A DNA stretch of 64,000 bases from Branchiostoma floridae (GCF_000003815.2 NC_049997.1:4323437-4387436); one strand, 5' to 3'. Positions 10,924 to 24,639 are shown, counted from the stretch's first letter. Made by a program: numbers and translations. The notes: a model not told the origin generated them from the letters alone.

Positions 10924-13125
10924 CCCTTTCATGGAGCGAATTGCGCATTCGAAGGTCAAAACTGAAAGCGCCTGAGACATATTCATGACACGCCTTTACA
11001 TTATTATGCCAACGAAAGAAAAGAGCCAGATCTAGAGCATGGTCGAGACATTGGGTCTTTACCTTAGACCTATGCATGAGCGGTTGTTTCTCTGAAATGG
11101 CTCATTTACTCTATATCATTGCCTTGTGCTAAATGTTATCTTTGCAAAATGTACAGTTATGGGATCTATGTAAAGATATTTTAGCATGCATATTACATGT
11201 CATTAGACGTCTGGACGTAGTGACATTTGTATTTCTATTACCTAGAACTATTTGCACATTCGACAGCAGAATGTTTGCCTACTCTTGAAACTGTTTTCAG
11301 CCAAGTGAAAAACTAATCAGCCCTGTTTAGTTTTGTAATAGCACAAGACTAATTGTTGAATTTTCAGGGTTTTTTTTACATATCAAAAAATGGATATGGT
11401 CTGACAGGGGATGAAGATTCTAATCTATACTGTCGTGCAATAATCTTGGATGATGCAATTAACCTTCGGCAAGGGAAGAAAATAGGCAAATCGGAAGAAC
11501 TGACCATACTTAATAATATATCATGTTGTCATGAAATATGTACCAATGGAATACATTATATACAGGAATTCATGGTATTGAGGTGATGAAAACGTACTAT
11601 TTAGAGGTAAATTTTGAGATATGTACCTTGCTTGTCACTGTTGGGAAAAAACGAAGTTACCGAAAAAATACTAGTAATTTCACTGACAGGAGATGTAAAG
11701 AATGTCAATTCATCTCCTACAATTAAGCAAAATGTTCATTAAATCATTGCTAGCTCCTGTCAATGTGGCGCTCACAAGTATCACGAGACAAAAGGGTTGC
11801 TAAAAGGAAACTTGAAATGCAAAATGTACCCACTGTACCATACATTAGATAATATTGCACACCTGTTTGCACACCATGTATTGTATGACTTGTATGTACG
11901 TGGGGTTTTCTGCGCATGTACCCTCGCGATGCATCGTGATCTAGGTCAAAGGTTAAGGTCAATAAAATATAGCGTATTTAGACATTTTGCAACGCGTTTA
12001 CGGGAAAGAATCGTTTTCAGTGATTTATGTTCTGTAAGACAGCAAAACATTGTCAAAATGTCAGGACAGGTGGGTATCCTAGATAACCTTGAACTTTGAC
12101 CTGAACAACAATGCAGCACGATTTTACATGCTTCCTCTGAACTGTGATATGGCTTATCACTATAGTACAGTGACCTTGGTCATCACGAACGCTTTGCCTT
12201 CGTAGATTTAGTCTGAATGAGGACGTTCTAACCACAGGATTTAAATAAGGACATTCTTATCACAAGAAAGAGCAACAATTATGAAGGACAACAAGTCTCT
12301 GAGTATGTATATACACGTCACATAATATTGTGCTGTGTTCTAACGAATCCGAATGGTTGAAAGATAAGTACAAATCTACGTGATGTATGTAAGACTTATA
12401 GCATTACGCAAGTGCTTCTCATAATAAGGTTCGGTGTTTCAATATCAATGCATACTTAACGCCAGTGAAAGTGCTATAATTGAATTTACTTGGCATGTAA
12501 TGATGTCATGGCATGTGTATGCTAAGGTACCCAATGAATGAAGGTAAAAATAAGATAAGAAAGGTAAATCTAACTTTTCTAACTAATTTCAATCAACTAT
12601 TTCAGCAGGCCTGATCAGTCGTTCTCTTTACCTTCCGCAAACGCAAATGGCCGAGGTACGTAATTCTATATTGTTTACTCAAACTATGCTAAAAAGGGAG
12701 AATGCATTAATTGATGTACATTATGCAATTTTTTTCTAAATTTCCATTTGAAAATCGATAATTTTGAATTGAGGCTATAATTTATGTACTTTAGCCAGAA
12801 GACGAATGCTTGAGCACTTGATTTGTTTTGAACCACATAAAGAAATCTGATCCATCTCCAGCCTCGATTTCATGAAATCTCACGCACGTTTACGCCGGTA
12901 AAATCCGCTCTCGCGAGAGCATGTTTTGAAATGGCACTTGTATCTAGAAATGGTAAAAAGTGAGTTCTTACTTATCCGTACAATTTTGTATTTTGAAAGT
13001 CGTCAGTTAAGGCTTTGATATGAAAACGTATAATGATGGTATATGTTATAAACAAGATAGGTAAGATAAAACTATATACAACATTCACTGATGTCGAATT
13101 TCTAAAATGTTTTCAAATTATTTAA

Positions 13126-13516
13126 CCCTATTCAGACAGGCTTGTGAGGCCTGCGCCAAATTCTATGCCGCCGTATAATGTATGAACGGCTCACGCTAGA
13201 GCCAAAAGTTAAGTGACTTTTCGTAAACTTTGATTAGCGACAATTTCACAAAGTTTCGAAAATTTTCCATTTTTTGCTTTGCCATGGCAACTATTGTTCA
13301 CTGGCATTTTTTTTAATGAAAATCGATAATTTCCTTTCTAACAATATATCTTCTTACGTTTATTTGCTTGATTACAGCTATAGTTTTTAAATACATAAAA
13401 TATAATTTATGTCATAATATCGTAAAATATCTTAAAATGTTTGAATATTGTCTACATCATTCTCTGAAAAGTCTTACTGGTCCCTGGTTGATCGGAATCG
13501 ATCGGTCTGAATAGGG
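13126..13516 (+). mobile_element. piggyBac-like MITE with TTAA junctions
   Basis: Starts CCCTATTCAGAC and ends GTCTGAATAGGG, perfect 12-base terminal inverted repeats, with TTAA directly outside both ends (13122-13125 and 13517-13520). A TTAA duplication with CCC ends is typical of piggyBac-type elements. It is 391 bp with no transposase. A diverged second copy is at 25130-25227. Confidence 0.8.
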
Positions 13517-14589
13517 TTAAATCATATTTGTATATGTCACCGAATACCACAATGAGTCATCGATCTTGTGGTAGGTATAACAAAGGTGTTATTGGCAATT
13601 AAAAAATATGCTATATACAAATCAACACATGTTACACTTAAAGGACACTGCATGTAAGTGAGTGTGGTGGTTGCAATCTTGCACGATCTTGCAGTTGTTC
13701 GAATGAACACAAATTGAGTACCTGTGTATATTTTGAAGTTAAACTGTGAATATTAAATATCTATTTACCGATGAAATGCCGTCATGTGTTGTTATTATTA
13801 CCTGCATGAAAATGCTGGTATAGTTTTAATTTTTCCTGTGTCTGTGTTTTTTGGTGTGTTTCCGGTGATATATTATGCTAATTCAATGACCCCATTATTA
13901 GCCAAAATTTATGATGGCGGACCATTGTACAAGACAAAGAACTACCTTAAGATTCGTAACTAACTGTTATTTTTTTTTATTTCAAAAACGTTCAAATGAA
14001 CCTTTTAAAGTCTCTCTACAATGTACTTTGCGATTGTTTACTGAAAAAATGTATTTTTTTTAATTCGATCCAAGATGACGCAACCAACTGGTACATTATG
14101 ACGTCATTTCATGACGTCCTTTTGACGTCAGTACTGCTGTTCCTGACAGGTCGTAGCAGTCAGTATTTTTCTGTTATCTACACATGCTGTTCCAGGTTGA
14201 CCATAAAAGCCAGGTCTCGATAAGGTTGAAGTCAAAGTAAAAATGCTAAGATCATGCATAACAACGGTATCATATATAATTCATGGCAAATTTCAGGTAT
14301 GATTAGCGACAGCAAGCAATCTATTCTAGCTTAATTATCTAACGTGTTACCGAGTACATGATATATTTGGATATAGTGTTTAAATTTTATTTTGTAAGTA
14401 TGGTGTAGGTATGGATCCGCATGGACTTGTTACACCTGTAGCATGCTAAAATTAGGAAAGTCGTGTGAAGTGAATTTCACAAGGACACAATGTCTGACCA
14501 GTGGTGCTGAACTAGCCACTCAACCATACAGCACTGCTAGTGTCATTTGTTGTCTTTATATTATATTTCTATATATTGGATTTTATCCA

Positions 14590-14705
14590 ATTGTAGCCTG
14601 ACTAAAATCGCGCCCCTGGCGGCCGACCCTACGATTGCCGCCACTCTAGGAGGGGAGGGGGTCATTAAGCCCAGCCGGCGAGAGCTTGTGTAAATACAGG
14701 CTAAT
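14590..14705 (+). repeat. Short GC-rich inverted-end element
   Basis: Begins TAGCCTGACTAAAATCGC and ends near TACAGGCTA, with a GC-rich, G-run-containing middle. The complement of 24640-24715 starts with a related sequence (TAGCCTGATTAAATCTCGC), so this is a dispersed family. Confidence 0.5.
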
Positions 14706-15747
14706 CCAATTGTAAAGACACATTTAATAGAAAACCATTTTTTTGCCTCTCAACAGTCGCCCTTCAAGTAGTATAAAGGCCTTATGCAATTATTTAACAG
14801 GTTCAAATAGTTCCATTATGGAAGGAAGTGGTTTTTAAAAATTTCGTCATTGATTATGCAAATTGGATTCTGACTTGCATAAGAACCATCAAAATATATC
14901 AAGAATCGCATAAGCTATCTGTACACACTGCTTTTCACGGAGGCCCTGGGTAAAACTACAAATAATACATACATAAAATACAATATTTACAACATATCGT
15001 CAAAAAACAAATCAAGTTCTTACTCATGTCAATAGCGTATCCATGACAAGCCGTTAAGGGGATGGAGGAGGGCATCTAGTAGGTCCTGGAGTACATTCCA
15101 GCTTCCTGCACCTCTATATTCCAACCAGACCACCAGATATTTGAAACAAGGCACTACTTCAATGTGAGTTCCAGATAGATAGTACGTAGCTAGTTGTTCG
15201 TTTCCATACAAAGTAATAATTACCCTTGTTATATACATTGCTCTACTCAAGATTTGTTAATGTTGAAAGAAGACAGTTGAATCTTTTTCTGTAATGCAAT
15301 TAAGCGCCCGACCTAGCTTTTTTGATCGATGCTAAAATGATATTGATGATTCCTAAAATTGTGTGATCACTCATCCAGGCATCTCAAACAGATATTTTCA
15401 ATAACGTTCATTAGTGATAGCCTAATAATGTATCATGTTCTTATAGGATTATCTGAGAGAATGCAATAATATCAGCTAATATTAAATTGAGTTCATACGA
15501 TGATGAGATCAGAAAGTTACATCTAACATATATGTGATATGAGTGTAGTACTTTATAGTAGGGAAGTGTACAGTGTGTGTAAAGAAGAAACAAGGACGAG
15601 TAAGTTATTTCTTTTTTTCTTTAGTGTTCACGATCATTAGTTGATCATTATGGCACAGTCTTTAGTAAACGTGCTATCCTAGGGACATTCCTAGCCAAAG
15701 ATAGGTACTTATTCTCACCTGCGTGAAGTTGGGGTGGGGGGGGGGGG

Positions 15748-15838
15748 ATCATGCGCAGTGCCTTTCCCAGGGGCACATGACGGAACAGTTCGAACCCGGG
15801 ACACATTGGGCCTGAGCCCAACGCACTGCCCTAGAGTA
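15748..15838 (-). mobile_element. tRNA-derived SINE fragment
   Basis: On the minus strand it reads GGGCAGTGCGTTGGGCTCAG, then GGGTTCGAAC (a B-box-like motif), then CCTGGGAAAGGCACTG. The last motif is shared with the longer SINE copies at 33306-33803 and 39369-39560. The 3' body is missing. Confidence 0.6.
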
Positions 15839-15842
15839 AATC

Positions 15843-15974
15843 TAACCTCCCGCACGTGCAAATACGTGCTGTCCACGTGCCAAGCTTTTGGGATCTGTAA
15901 ATGGTAAGTACCGCCGTAGACGTGCAGGCAAACGTACGGACAAATTGCACGTACGGTGGTTTGTACCCTGAGCT
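15843..15974 (+). mobile_element. Degenerate copy of the 59673 MITE family
   Basis: Shares CGTGCAAATACGTGCTGT, CTTTTGGGATC and GGTAAGTACCGCC in the same order as 59673-59888. Its right end matches 67-109 (CGTACGGACAAATTGCACGT). Confidence 0.7.
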
Positions 15975-16774
15975 TTATCTAATAAGGAACATATTCCCGG
16001 GTGTAAATGCTGGCATATGCACTCGCCATCTACGTCAATAAAGTAAAGCATGGCAACTTCTGTGAACATCTGAAGAGAGACCATGGCATACCCCTACCTC
16101 CAGCCGTATTTATGCAAATTCCTGTTTGTAGATATTTGTCAGAGTTACCTTGGTCTGGTAGTTTTATTGACGTCCAACTGGACACTGAGGTTTTAGTTTG
16201 TCTGTCAGACTCAGAAGCTGACTGCAAAACTGAACTTTGAACTTTTCGTAACGATACATACGATTAGTTGTTATTCTAACTTGAGAAGAATTATAGTGCA
16301 TGTAAAAAAACTTGTAATATGTAAGAATCTTACGTTGTGTGTGGAAAAGCTTAGAACCATTGGAAAGTTGTTTTAACATAAGACAGGCTTCGATCGTAAT
16401 GTAATTCTGTCTTACAGGAGGTAGTCCGATGTAATAAGACGTCTTTTCTTCCGCTTGGGTTGATTATAGTAATGTTTATCGACCGCGTAGCTGTAGCCTG
16501 GAGTAGATTAAAGAATAACAGGCCTTATCTGATGAAAAAGCAGTATATATGACGCATTGGTAGCTTCTCTTTTTGAGGATTGCTGAAGCTCTATGGAACA
16601 ACCTAAAGGGTAAGTAAGACTTGTTTACACGTCTTTTACACTAGGATCTGACGATATTGTAGTAAACATCTGTTGGAACTGTAATATTTCCTGTTGAGCA
16701 ATCATGATTGTTACTGTCTGTAAAGGCTGAATGGCACAGATACTAACAGCGTAAGACAGGGTTGCATAGTTTTA

Positions 16775-17330
16775 TAATAATCTTTATTGACACGACAAAA
16801 GTACAGCGACTTTCGTTAGGTCTACATGTATAACAGCTACTTACAGTACAACTAAACACACGTATATGGATATCTATAGGTATGAATAAATCAACATATA
16901 GGGTCTAGTTTGTCATTTACACTATTGGTTCTATGGTATAAACATTCGTGGATATATTTGCCTACTTGTACGCAGTGTGGATTATCACCTCCCAGAATGT
17001 AGTTGAGTTTATCTATCGAACAGAGAGTAGCAAATTCTTAAGAGCAAGCGGAAAGTAATGTGAACAGCTCTGTGCGTTTATCATTATATCGATAACATTC
17101 CATAGCAAAGTGACTTTTGTCTGTAGGCTCACACCAGATTGAGAATCGATTACTCTTTTTTGGCGTGTTTCTTCTGAAACAAAAAGCCTTCTGCTTAACG
17201 TCCAATCTGCGAAGACGTCCCTAGAAGCATACATTGTTAACGTAGTTTTGCCAGAGCAGAAAGAGAACATAGGTGTAAAGTGACTTGACAGAGAGCACAA
17301 CAATTTGGCCCAGCGGTGATTCGAAGCAAA
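16775..17330 (-). mobile_element. LINE 3' end, minus strand, 5'-truncated
   Basis: The minus strand encodes a decayed C-terminus of a non-LTR retrotransposon ORF2: CEPTDKSHFAMECYRYND, one stop, then FATLCSIDKLNYILGGDNPH and a terminal TGA. A 3' UTR follows, ending CAATAAAGATTATTAT. The histidine/cysteine-containing block after the reverse transcriptase is typical of LINE C-termini. At least one internal stop means it is dead. Confidence 0.65.
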
Positions 17331-18159
17331 ACGTTGTTAAAGATAAATTGTTGCTTTAATATAAGTTTTATCATCCCTTTATTTTAGCTACAGACTGTAA
17401 CGGTTCCGTACTTCTTATCAAAGATCATATGTTAGTAAATGTTTCCTTAGATTGTATGACCAGGTATTTCTAGTCAAAAGTTTCCCGAAGACTAGCTTTT
17501 GAACTAGCCTTTTTCTGAAAGAGAACAGTTGAAATACTGCAGTGTGTATAAAAGTATGCTTAAGAAGAGGAAGGTCAAATATACAATGACTCATTTTATA
17601 TATACAATTTTTTTGATATTTTATTTATATATATCTATCTAATATAAATAGAAAAAGGTTGCTAAATCTTTTGAAAATTCTTCACTGACAAAACTTTGAA
17701 ATTTGGTGTCAGATACTTAGACAAAATTGAAATGAATTCGCTTACGCTGGCAGTATTACAACTACAGACAGAAAAGACAGAAGAGTATCCGTTTCCTGTC
17801 TCCAGATAGATGTAAATACCCTCAACTTTCCAAGAAACATCTATAGATATTGGCATTTGCACCTTTGACAAATAGCCCTGACAAAGGCACTGTGTTGATT
17901 TTGGCAACAGCTGAATGGCCTGGAGCATGCAACAGCCATGCCAAATATCTTACGATTATGTAGATAGAATAACCTTTACTTAGATGCCCATGTCTAATAC
18001 CTACAGTAAGTATAGAATGGACGATATGAGCATCATTTAAAAAAGATTCTTTTTCGAAGTATAGGCTTCGTTATACGCTCGATACGCGATTCTCTGATCT
18101 AGATTGACCTCTGAAGTGTTGTGTAATCGAAGTTGCAATGGAACGCACTGTGGACTAGA

Positions 18160-18650
18160 ATGTTCTAGCAGTATTTGAAAATTACAAACATTCGGCACAG
18201 AACTACCATTGCTAAACTAAGAATCAGTTGCCACAGACGGCAAATTGAATTAGGAAGGCACAGCCGCACTCCTCTAGAACAAAGAGTCTGCCAATTTGGT
18301 ACCTCAAAAATGGTAAAAGATGAAGTGCACTTCACTGTTGATTGCGATATGTATGCGAATGATAGCAATACTCTATTTAGTTATATAGAAAGTAGATTCC
18401 CTCATTTTAAACACTTGAGTAGCACTGACAAGCTTATATTACTCATGTGTTTTGACAAACCGACAATAGCTAAACACATATAGTCCTACATTCTCTCCAT
18501 TACCAAGAAGCGAGAAGAAGCCGAACTTTTGTGTTATTTTAGACTAGATTTGTGATACTTTCATATGTATATATGTTGACTTGTTGTGACCCGTACTTAG
18601 CTCGGTTGGGCAAAACTGTGCAATAAAGGTATTCATTCATTAACATTCTA
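18160..18650 (+). mobile_element. LINE 3' end, plus strand, 5'-truncated
   Basis: An open frame at 18175-18483 encodes TTIAKLRISCHRRQIELGRH, then RTPLEQRVCQFGTSKMVKDE and VHFTVDCDMY. This matches the usual C-terminal pattern of non-LTR retrotransposon polymerases (LRIS.H...E.GRH.R.P...R.C..C....EDE.HF...C). The 3' UTR ends GCAATAAAGGTATTCATTCATT. The 5' part is absent, as in most genomic LINE copies. Confidence 0.78.
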
Positions 18651-18769
18651 TCAAGGTCGTGCAAGTGTATTATATAGTATTTTCTAGAAATGTATTATGG
18701 TGTATCTTTACGCAGGCATCAAAATTCGCCTAGTGATAACAATGTATGTAGACTAGACTGCCCTGTTGC

Positions 18770-19760
18770 AGAATACACCCAGTAGGCAAGCTTGCTGCAG
18801 AAAATTCCTTTTACGCAGCTTGGTATTATCACGCATTCCACCTCAAAAGAAGGCGGAGTGAAGCATAAAGTAGTGATGTTACCTCGACGCTAATTTCCCA
18901 AAGCAGTTACAAATTGCTACATTTATATCTGCCAAATTTGTTTAATAATAACCATAAATGCCGCAAGGAACACTTACTCAGCCGAGATACGGTTTGGAAC
19001 TGACAGACTTTATTGAGTAAAAAGGCTCTGCAAACAATAGATAGCAAAATGGCTTTGCCCGAGTTGATATACGACACCTCAAGCGTTGATATGTGTCTCC
19101 AAAACTAATGATACCAGAGAGAACTGGATCGTTATTCAAACTTTCAGGTGACATTAATTTTTATGTTTCCCAATGGGAAAACATATTGTTTTTTTCATGC
19201 TGTGTTCTTCTTCATCTTTTTCTGTCGTGAGCAAATCAGAGCTTAGGAACGCCAGCGAATTTGAAAGAAATATTAGCTTATTTGAACACAATGTTAGATA
19301 TATCAGTGAGTATGAATGAAATATTATTTTAGTAGCATTTATGAAGTGTTTTTACCGAGCCCGATGGTAAAGAAATGTATCCGCGTAGCTTGACCAAAGG
19401 CAAAATAATGGGAAAACACCCTGCGTTTTTTAAATGTTACCTTTCTAAACCGCATCTTGTCTGCAAAATAGGCAGGGAGAGCACAAAATAGCGCTGTTAC
19501 CTGGAACTTAATTTTCCAAAGCAGCTATAGCTATACCATACGCTACATTTTTTGTCTGCCGAAGTTGCTTAATAACAGTAATAAGCGCCACGGGGAATTC
19601 TTACTCAACAGCGATACGGTTCGCAACTGACAGAAATTATTGAGTAACAAGGCTCTGCAGACAAAAGATAGCGAAATGGCTTTGCCCGAGTTGTTATAGT
19701 ACTTATACGATACCTCCGGTACAAAAACCAATGGCAACAAAATATTGAATCATCATGCAA
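18770..19760 (+). repeat. Two diverged tandem copies of a ~330-bp segment
   Basis: Positions 18870-19090 and 19490-19715 share CCAAAGCAG, ACTCAGCCGAGATACGGTT (ACTCAACAGCGATACGGTT in the second), GAACTGACAGA, TTATTGAGTAA, AAGGCTCTGC and ATGGCTTTGCCCGAGTTG in order. A short third piece is inverted at 21975-22010. No coding capacity is seen. Confidence 0.75.
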
Positions 19761-20589
19761 ACTTTGGTTTCCTATATATGGGCCTCAAGACAGTATTTGT
19801 ATAAAGAATTGACAGAAACTTATAAATGTTCATAACCTGCGTTGGGGGACAAATAAAAGTAACGACACCCGTTATATTTCGTCGTATGAAGACAAAAGAG
19901 AACTAGAAAGGCCGACATTTGCTTAAGAGCAAATACAGCATATTTCAGCCATACCCCTTCCCACGCAACATTGGACTGTTCCAAATCACCCCTGCGCAAA
20001 AATGGAACATCCTCTTAACAGTACATTATCCCCCAAAGTGGACTGGTATTGTGAATTTATTCCAGGTAAAAACAGTGCTTGCTTCTATTTTTCAGAAAAT
20101 GACAATAATCACACCTTCCATTCAGAAAATTTTCATCATGACTGAAAATTGTTGAATGACTTCATGTAATGTCATTAACAATTTTCAGTACGATAACTAG
20201 GTGTAAGTTTAAAAAAGTATAAGCTCCTTGTGATGTGGGTACATTTATTATTGCAGTGAACTTTTTTTATTCAAGTAGGGCATACGATTTAATAATTATC
20301 AAGCAGGTGCAGGTACTGTAGGAGCGTTTGTTTTCTTCAAGCTGTAAAACTGTTAAACTGTTTTACTTTGTATGCAATCAGCCATCGAGCCTATTCTTAT
20401 TTTAGTTTAACAACTTCCTGCCAGACCCGGAAGATACGATTGAACCTTGTTCGAGGATTTATTTTCGTCTGTCTGGTCAGTCTGTTCATACCCTGGCGCT
20501 GAGAGTGTTTTATTGGGCTGAAACTCTGGCAGTTTAAAGTTACTTACAATTTAGATGTTCAAAGTTTATGTCAAACAACAACAGCACTA

Positions 20590-20712
20590 GGAAATGTGGC
20601 CACTATAGACAGGTGGTCACTATAGAGAAAATGCTGATCTATTGACTAGGAGCCATACGTTATACATGATTTCAGTACACTGATCATTAATCATATAAAC
20701 ATTGCACAGGTA
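20590..20712 (+). mobile_element. Fragment of the pogo-like MITE
   Basis: GTGGCCACTATAGACAGGTG, then TCACTATAGAGAAAATGCTG, match 38135-38155 and the following bases in order. Terminal inverted repeats are lacking. Confidence 0.65.
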
Positions 20713-21087
20713 AGCCAATTGTTTAGATGTACAATTAAGTTCAAATAATTCTGAAGAGAAATATTGATGAGAAAATAATCATTCTCGCCACTGTCTAACT
20801 TATAATTACGTATCAAAACTAAACGCAGATTTTCTAACTAACGCACCTTTCGCCGACTTCATCAAAGGACCGCCGGCTATCAATCAAACACGGCTGTTGA
20901 TTAGACTTAGAGTTTCAAACAGCCATGTGCTGTGTGCCAGTTGACAGCGAACTTCATGCTACGTGATGTTTTACATTGCTTCAGCAGGACCTTCTTTCCT
21001 ACAGCGGTGCTTCTACAAAATATCCCCCCTGTAACACTGAGTCCCACATGTCTTAAGAAATAGGATTTGACGCAGAACAGCGTTTTT

Positions 21088-21612
21088 NNNNNNNNNNNNN
21101 NNNNNNNNNNNNNNNNNNNNNNNNNNNNNNNNNNNNNNNNNNNNNNNNNNNNNNNNNNNNNNNNNNNNNNNNNNNNNNNNNNNNNNNNNNNNNNNNNNNN
21201 NNNNNNNNNNNNNNNNNNNNNNNNNNNNNNNNNNNNNNNNNNNNNNNNNNNNNNNNNNNNNNNNNNNNNNNNNNNNNNNNNNNNNNNNNNNNNNNNNNNN
21301 NNNNNNNNNNNNNNNNNNNNNNNNNNNNNNNNNNNNNNNNNNNNNNNNNNNNNNNNNNNNNNNNNNNNNNNNNNNNNNNNNNNNNNNNNNNNNNNNNNNN
21401 NNNNNNNNNNNNNNNNNNNNNNNNNNNNNNNNNNNNNNNNNNNNNNNNNNNNNNNNNNNNNNNNNNNNNNNNNNNNNNNNNNNNNNNNNNNNNNNNNNNN
21501 NNNNNNNNNNNNNNNNNNNNNNNNNNNNNNNNNNNNNNNNNNNNNNNNNNNNNNNNNNNNNNNNNNNNNNNNNNNNNNNNNNNNNNNNNNNNNNNNNNNN
21601 NNNNNNNNNNNN
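21088..21612. other. Assembly gap (525 N)
   Basis: An uninterrupted run of N. A SINE copy abuts its right edge, so repeat content may have caused the break. Confidence 1.
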
Positions 21613-21725
21613 GTGTGTAAGTGCCTTTCCCAGGTCCAAGATCGGTAGCACAGCGGGATTCCAACTCAGAACCTGTTAGGCTTGAGGCGAACGCCCTGAC
21701 GATTACGCCAAGCGGTCACAAACCT
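21613..21725 (-). mobile_element. tRNA-derived SINE, minus strand, cut by the gap
   Basis: The minus strand reads GCTTGGCGTAATCGTCAGGG (A-box region), then GTTGGAATCCCGC (B-box region), then GTGCTACCGATCTTGG and GGGAAAGGCACTTACAC. The same order of motifs is present at 33306-33803. Confidence 0.75.
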
Positions 21726-22566
21726 TCGATAGTAAGAAGATACTAGTAATAAACCTCGAAATTTATTGACAACGTCATCGCGTACAGTTCCAAATTGTCC
21801 CCACCCACAAGGGACTTTGTACCGGCAAAATAATTTCCCGGTCCCAAAGAGATAGTGATATCACAGGAACCCAATTTGTAGTTTAATAATGCTATTATGA
21901 GATACGGACAGTATGGTACACCCCAATATACATATTTATTTCGGACAAACACACGTCTAGAATGTATCGTATAACTACTCGGGCAAAGCCATTTCGCTAT
22001 CTTTTGCGCACGTTGATCAAAGTCATGGAGGGGGTATTTCAGAGTCAAACCGCAACGAAACGTACCGAACTCGGATGTAGCTCAAAGACGAGGTCAAGGG
22101 TCAATGATATGATAACGCCTATTTTTTTTCATAGAAAAGCAACCTTCTACGTCCACGTTATCTCTGCATAGCCACTTCTTCCATGCAGCTCGACTACTTT
22201 TTTAATTAAGTTATAACTTCATCAGTTCCTCAAGTTTCCTTCAAAATGTCACGAAATTCTTTTAGGTCAAATGATGATTAGGTCTCAATAGGCTTAGGTC
22301 ATGCTAAGCCGGGATTTGGCTTCTTACGTGTGTAATTACTTAAAATGACTACAGCGGAAGAATGTTGGAGACAGTATATTAGGTTATTGATGTTTCTGTC
22401 ATAATCCCAGACGTCACTCAGTTACCCAGAGGTAATAATTACCAGTGATTCGTTTGATTAGATGGTGCTGTGGGCTTTGATGAAATATGCGTCTACGGAT
22501 GTCCCTGTAACTCAATTGGTAATAACAGCCGCACATTTAGTTGAGCTCTTTGGTTTTATAGTACAC

Positions 22567-22855
22567 TGGTGCAATGGCCGAGTGGGTAGAGTGTTCACCT
22601 TGCATGCGGTAGGTCGTGAGTTCGATCCCCGGCCGAGTCATACCAAAGACTCTAAAAATGGTACATGCTACTTTCTCTGCTTAGCTATCATCATTCGGGA
22701 AAGAGTATGGAAGTTGAACACACACCACTACCAGTGGACTAGCCACCTGCTGTAGTGATTGCGTTGTGTGGCCCAAGGGCTACTGAAACGGAGATGGGCG
22801 CCGCCCTATGCGCCATCAGGCGCGGGAAGGACTTTAACTAACCTTGGTTAAAGTT
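22567..22855 (+). mobile_element. tRNA-derived SINE (Ala-like head)
   Basis: The head has an A-box TGGCCGAGTGGGTAGAGTG, CCTTGCATGCGG, and a B-box GAGTTCGATCCCCGG, resembling tRNA-Ala with a TGC anticodon but without a good acceptor stem. The body ends with GAGATGGGCGCCGCCCTATG, GCGCGGGAAGGACTTTAACT, a type of SINE 3' body that recurs in several marine invertebrates. Because the stem does not fold, it is called a SINE and not a tRNA gene. Confidence 0.75.
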
Positions 22856-24639
22856 AGTAAATGAGAAATTCTGGTTCAATACCAGAAATGACATGTCAGT
22901 AGGGGCCGCAAACGTGCCATGATGTTTGTATCACCCGCCGGCTCTGTTAAATGATGGCTGGAGTGTCCTTACGTATACCATATACGTATGGCGTACTTTA
23001 TACCTAGCAAAAAGTAGTCGTATACAGTGACCAGTATTCTGACTTGAGCCAGAATAATACAAATGCCATATAAACGATTGTGTGAGCACAACGTAACACG
23101 GCGTCCCTATGACATACTTTTGTGATATTCTTGACTAAAACTTTTTTTGATAGTTTCAAGATATCATTAAGACTCTTGTGACAAATGCAAGTATGAATCA
23201 TAGGGAAATTTAATATACCCATTGGGCATATTAGATGGATACGATACTTGATTTGTCTTTATCAAAGTGCTGAAACAAATCTACAACTAATGATTTATGT
23301 ACCGACATAAGATGTCCTTAAGGGCCATCTTTGTCTATTCATCTGTTCATTCATCACTTCACGAACTTATGCTTTCTTATGGCCTATAATAAATCAAAGA
23401 GAAGCTTCATGAGCTAGGTACAATACCCCAGGTATCCACTCCAAGCCCCCCAGACATTTTCAATACTCACAATTTATGTACCAACATCATATGTTTTAAA
23501 GAACAGTCTTTTGGCTATCCACCAAAGCTTTATAGTACTGTATATTAACTTCTGGTATATGCTATGACAATATTTCAAAACATTTCAAGTTGAATGTTTA
23601 TCTGATGTACAACAGTACAATGATACATTATGAGTTCCCCAACTAAAAGGGATTTGAATCACCTAATTCTTTAACTGACTTTCTGTGCGTGTGACGTCAA
23701 CAGTTACCGAGACACTGTCAAAAGTCGATATCGTGCCTCGGCTTGATCGTGGGAAAATCCCAAAGAATTCAGTTCATGTCATTGACATTTTCAACAATAC
23801 CTTTAATACCTACTGTAGCTTTCTTTGAATTGAAGAAATGTAAAAGCAAACAGGACACGGGCTTTAAATCTAGATGCCATGCCAAGATCCACAGTCAATT
23901 TTACTATCAAAAATTTATGAACCAATAATAAATGTAAATTCAAGCAAGCAATTTTTGGCTTTCCAAAAACCGATTCTCGTCAATTCAAAGAAATTAGATT
24001 ATATAAGATATGCTAATATTAGCATAATTCTGACAAATTTTAAAAGCTTTCTTGTGAAAAATGATTCATAAAAGAATTGCTTTAACATGGTGCTCTTGGG
24101 TTTGGGTACAATCTCTACAATGTATCATATACAGCATAGTTAACTCCCTTGAGAGCTTTACGATTGGCAATTTATGTACCAACATTAACTGTATTTAAGA
24201 ACGATCTTTTGAACATCAGTCAGTGTCCTCGGTTATTTCGGAGTGCACCGAAAGCCTTAAACTGCACAGACAGGATGTAATATTCCCTGATCGCGTCATA
24301 TGTTTTTACTCGACAGAAGGGATTTTCTAAAGGGGTTCCTGTGGCGACTCATTTGTAATTTCCAGGAAAGGGAATCTACAAAACACTTGATATACGTTCT
24401 TTCTTTAATGTGTCTGCTGTATGTCGGAATTTGGGGTATTATGAGTTAATATTCATAGAAGAACGGTGACACAGCGTATGTGGTGACATTATTCTGTGTG
24501 CAGTAACTGCAGGTAAGGGATACCGGACCATTTGCACTTTTGCGCATGCTAAAGCATGTACTGGTTGTGTGTATAGGTACAAATAGAGCACTAATAATGG
24601 CTAGTCTGTGTGACACAATTCCACTGTCCAGGGAGGGCT

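Noticed and set aside
21013-21664. Three ~200-codon frames across 21.0-21.7 kb
   Set aside because: They consist almost entirely of the N gap.
22567-22640. tRNA-Ala gene
   Set aside because: A- and B-boxes and a TGC anticodon-like loop are present, but the acceptor stem does not pair and a SINE body follows directly.
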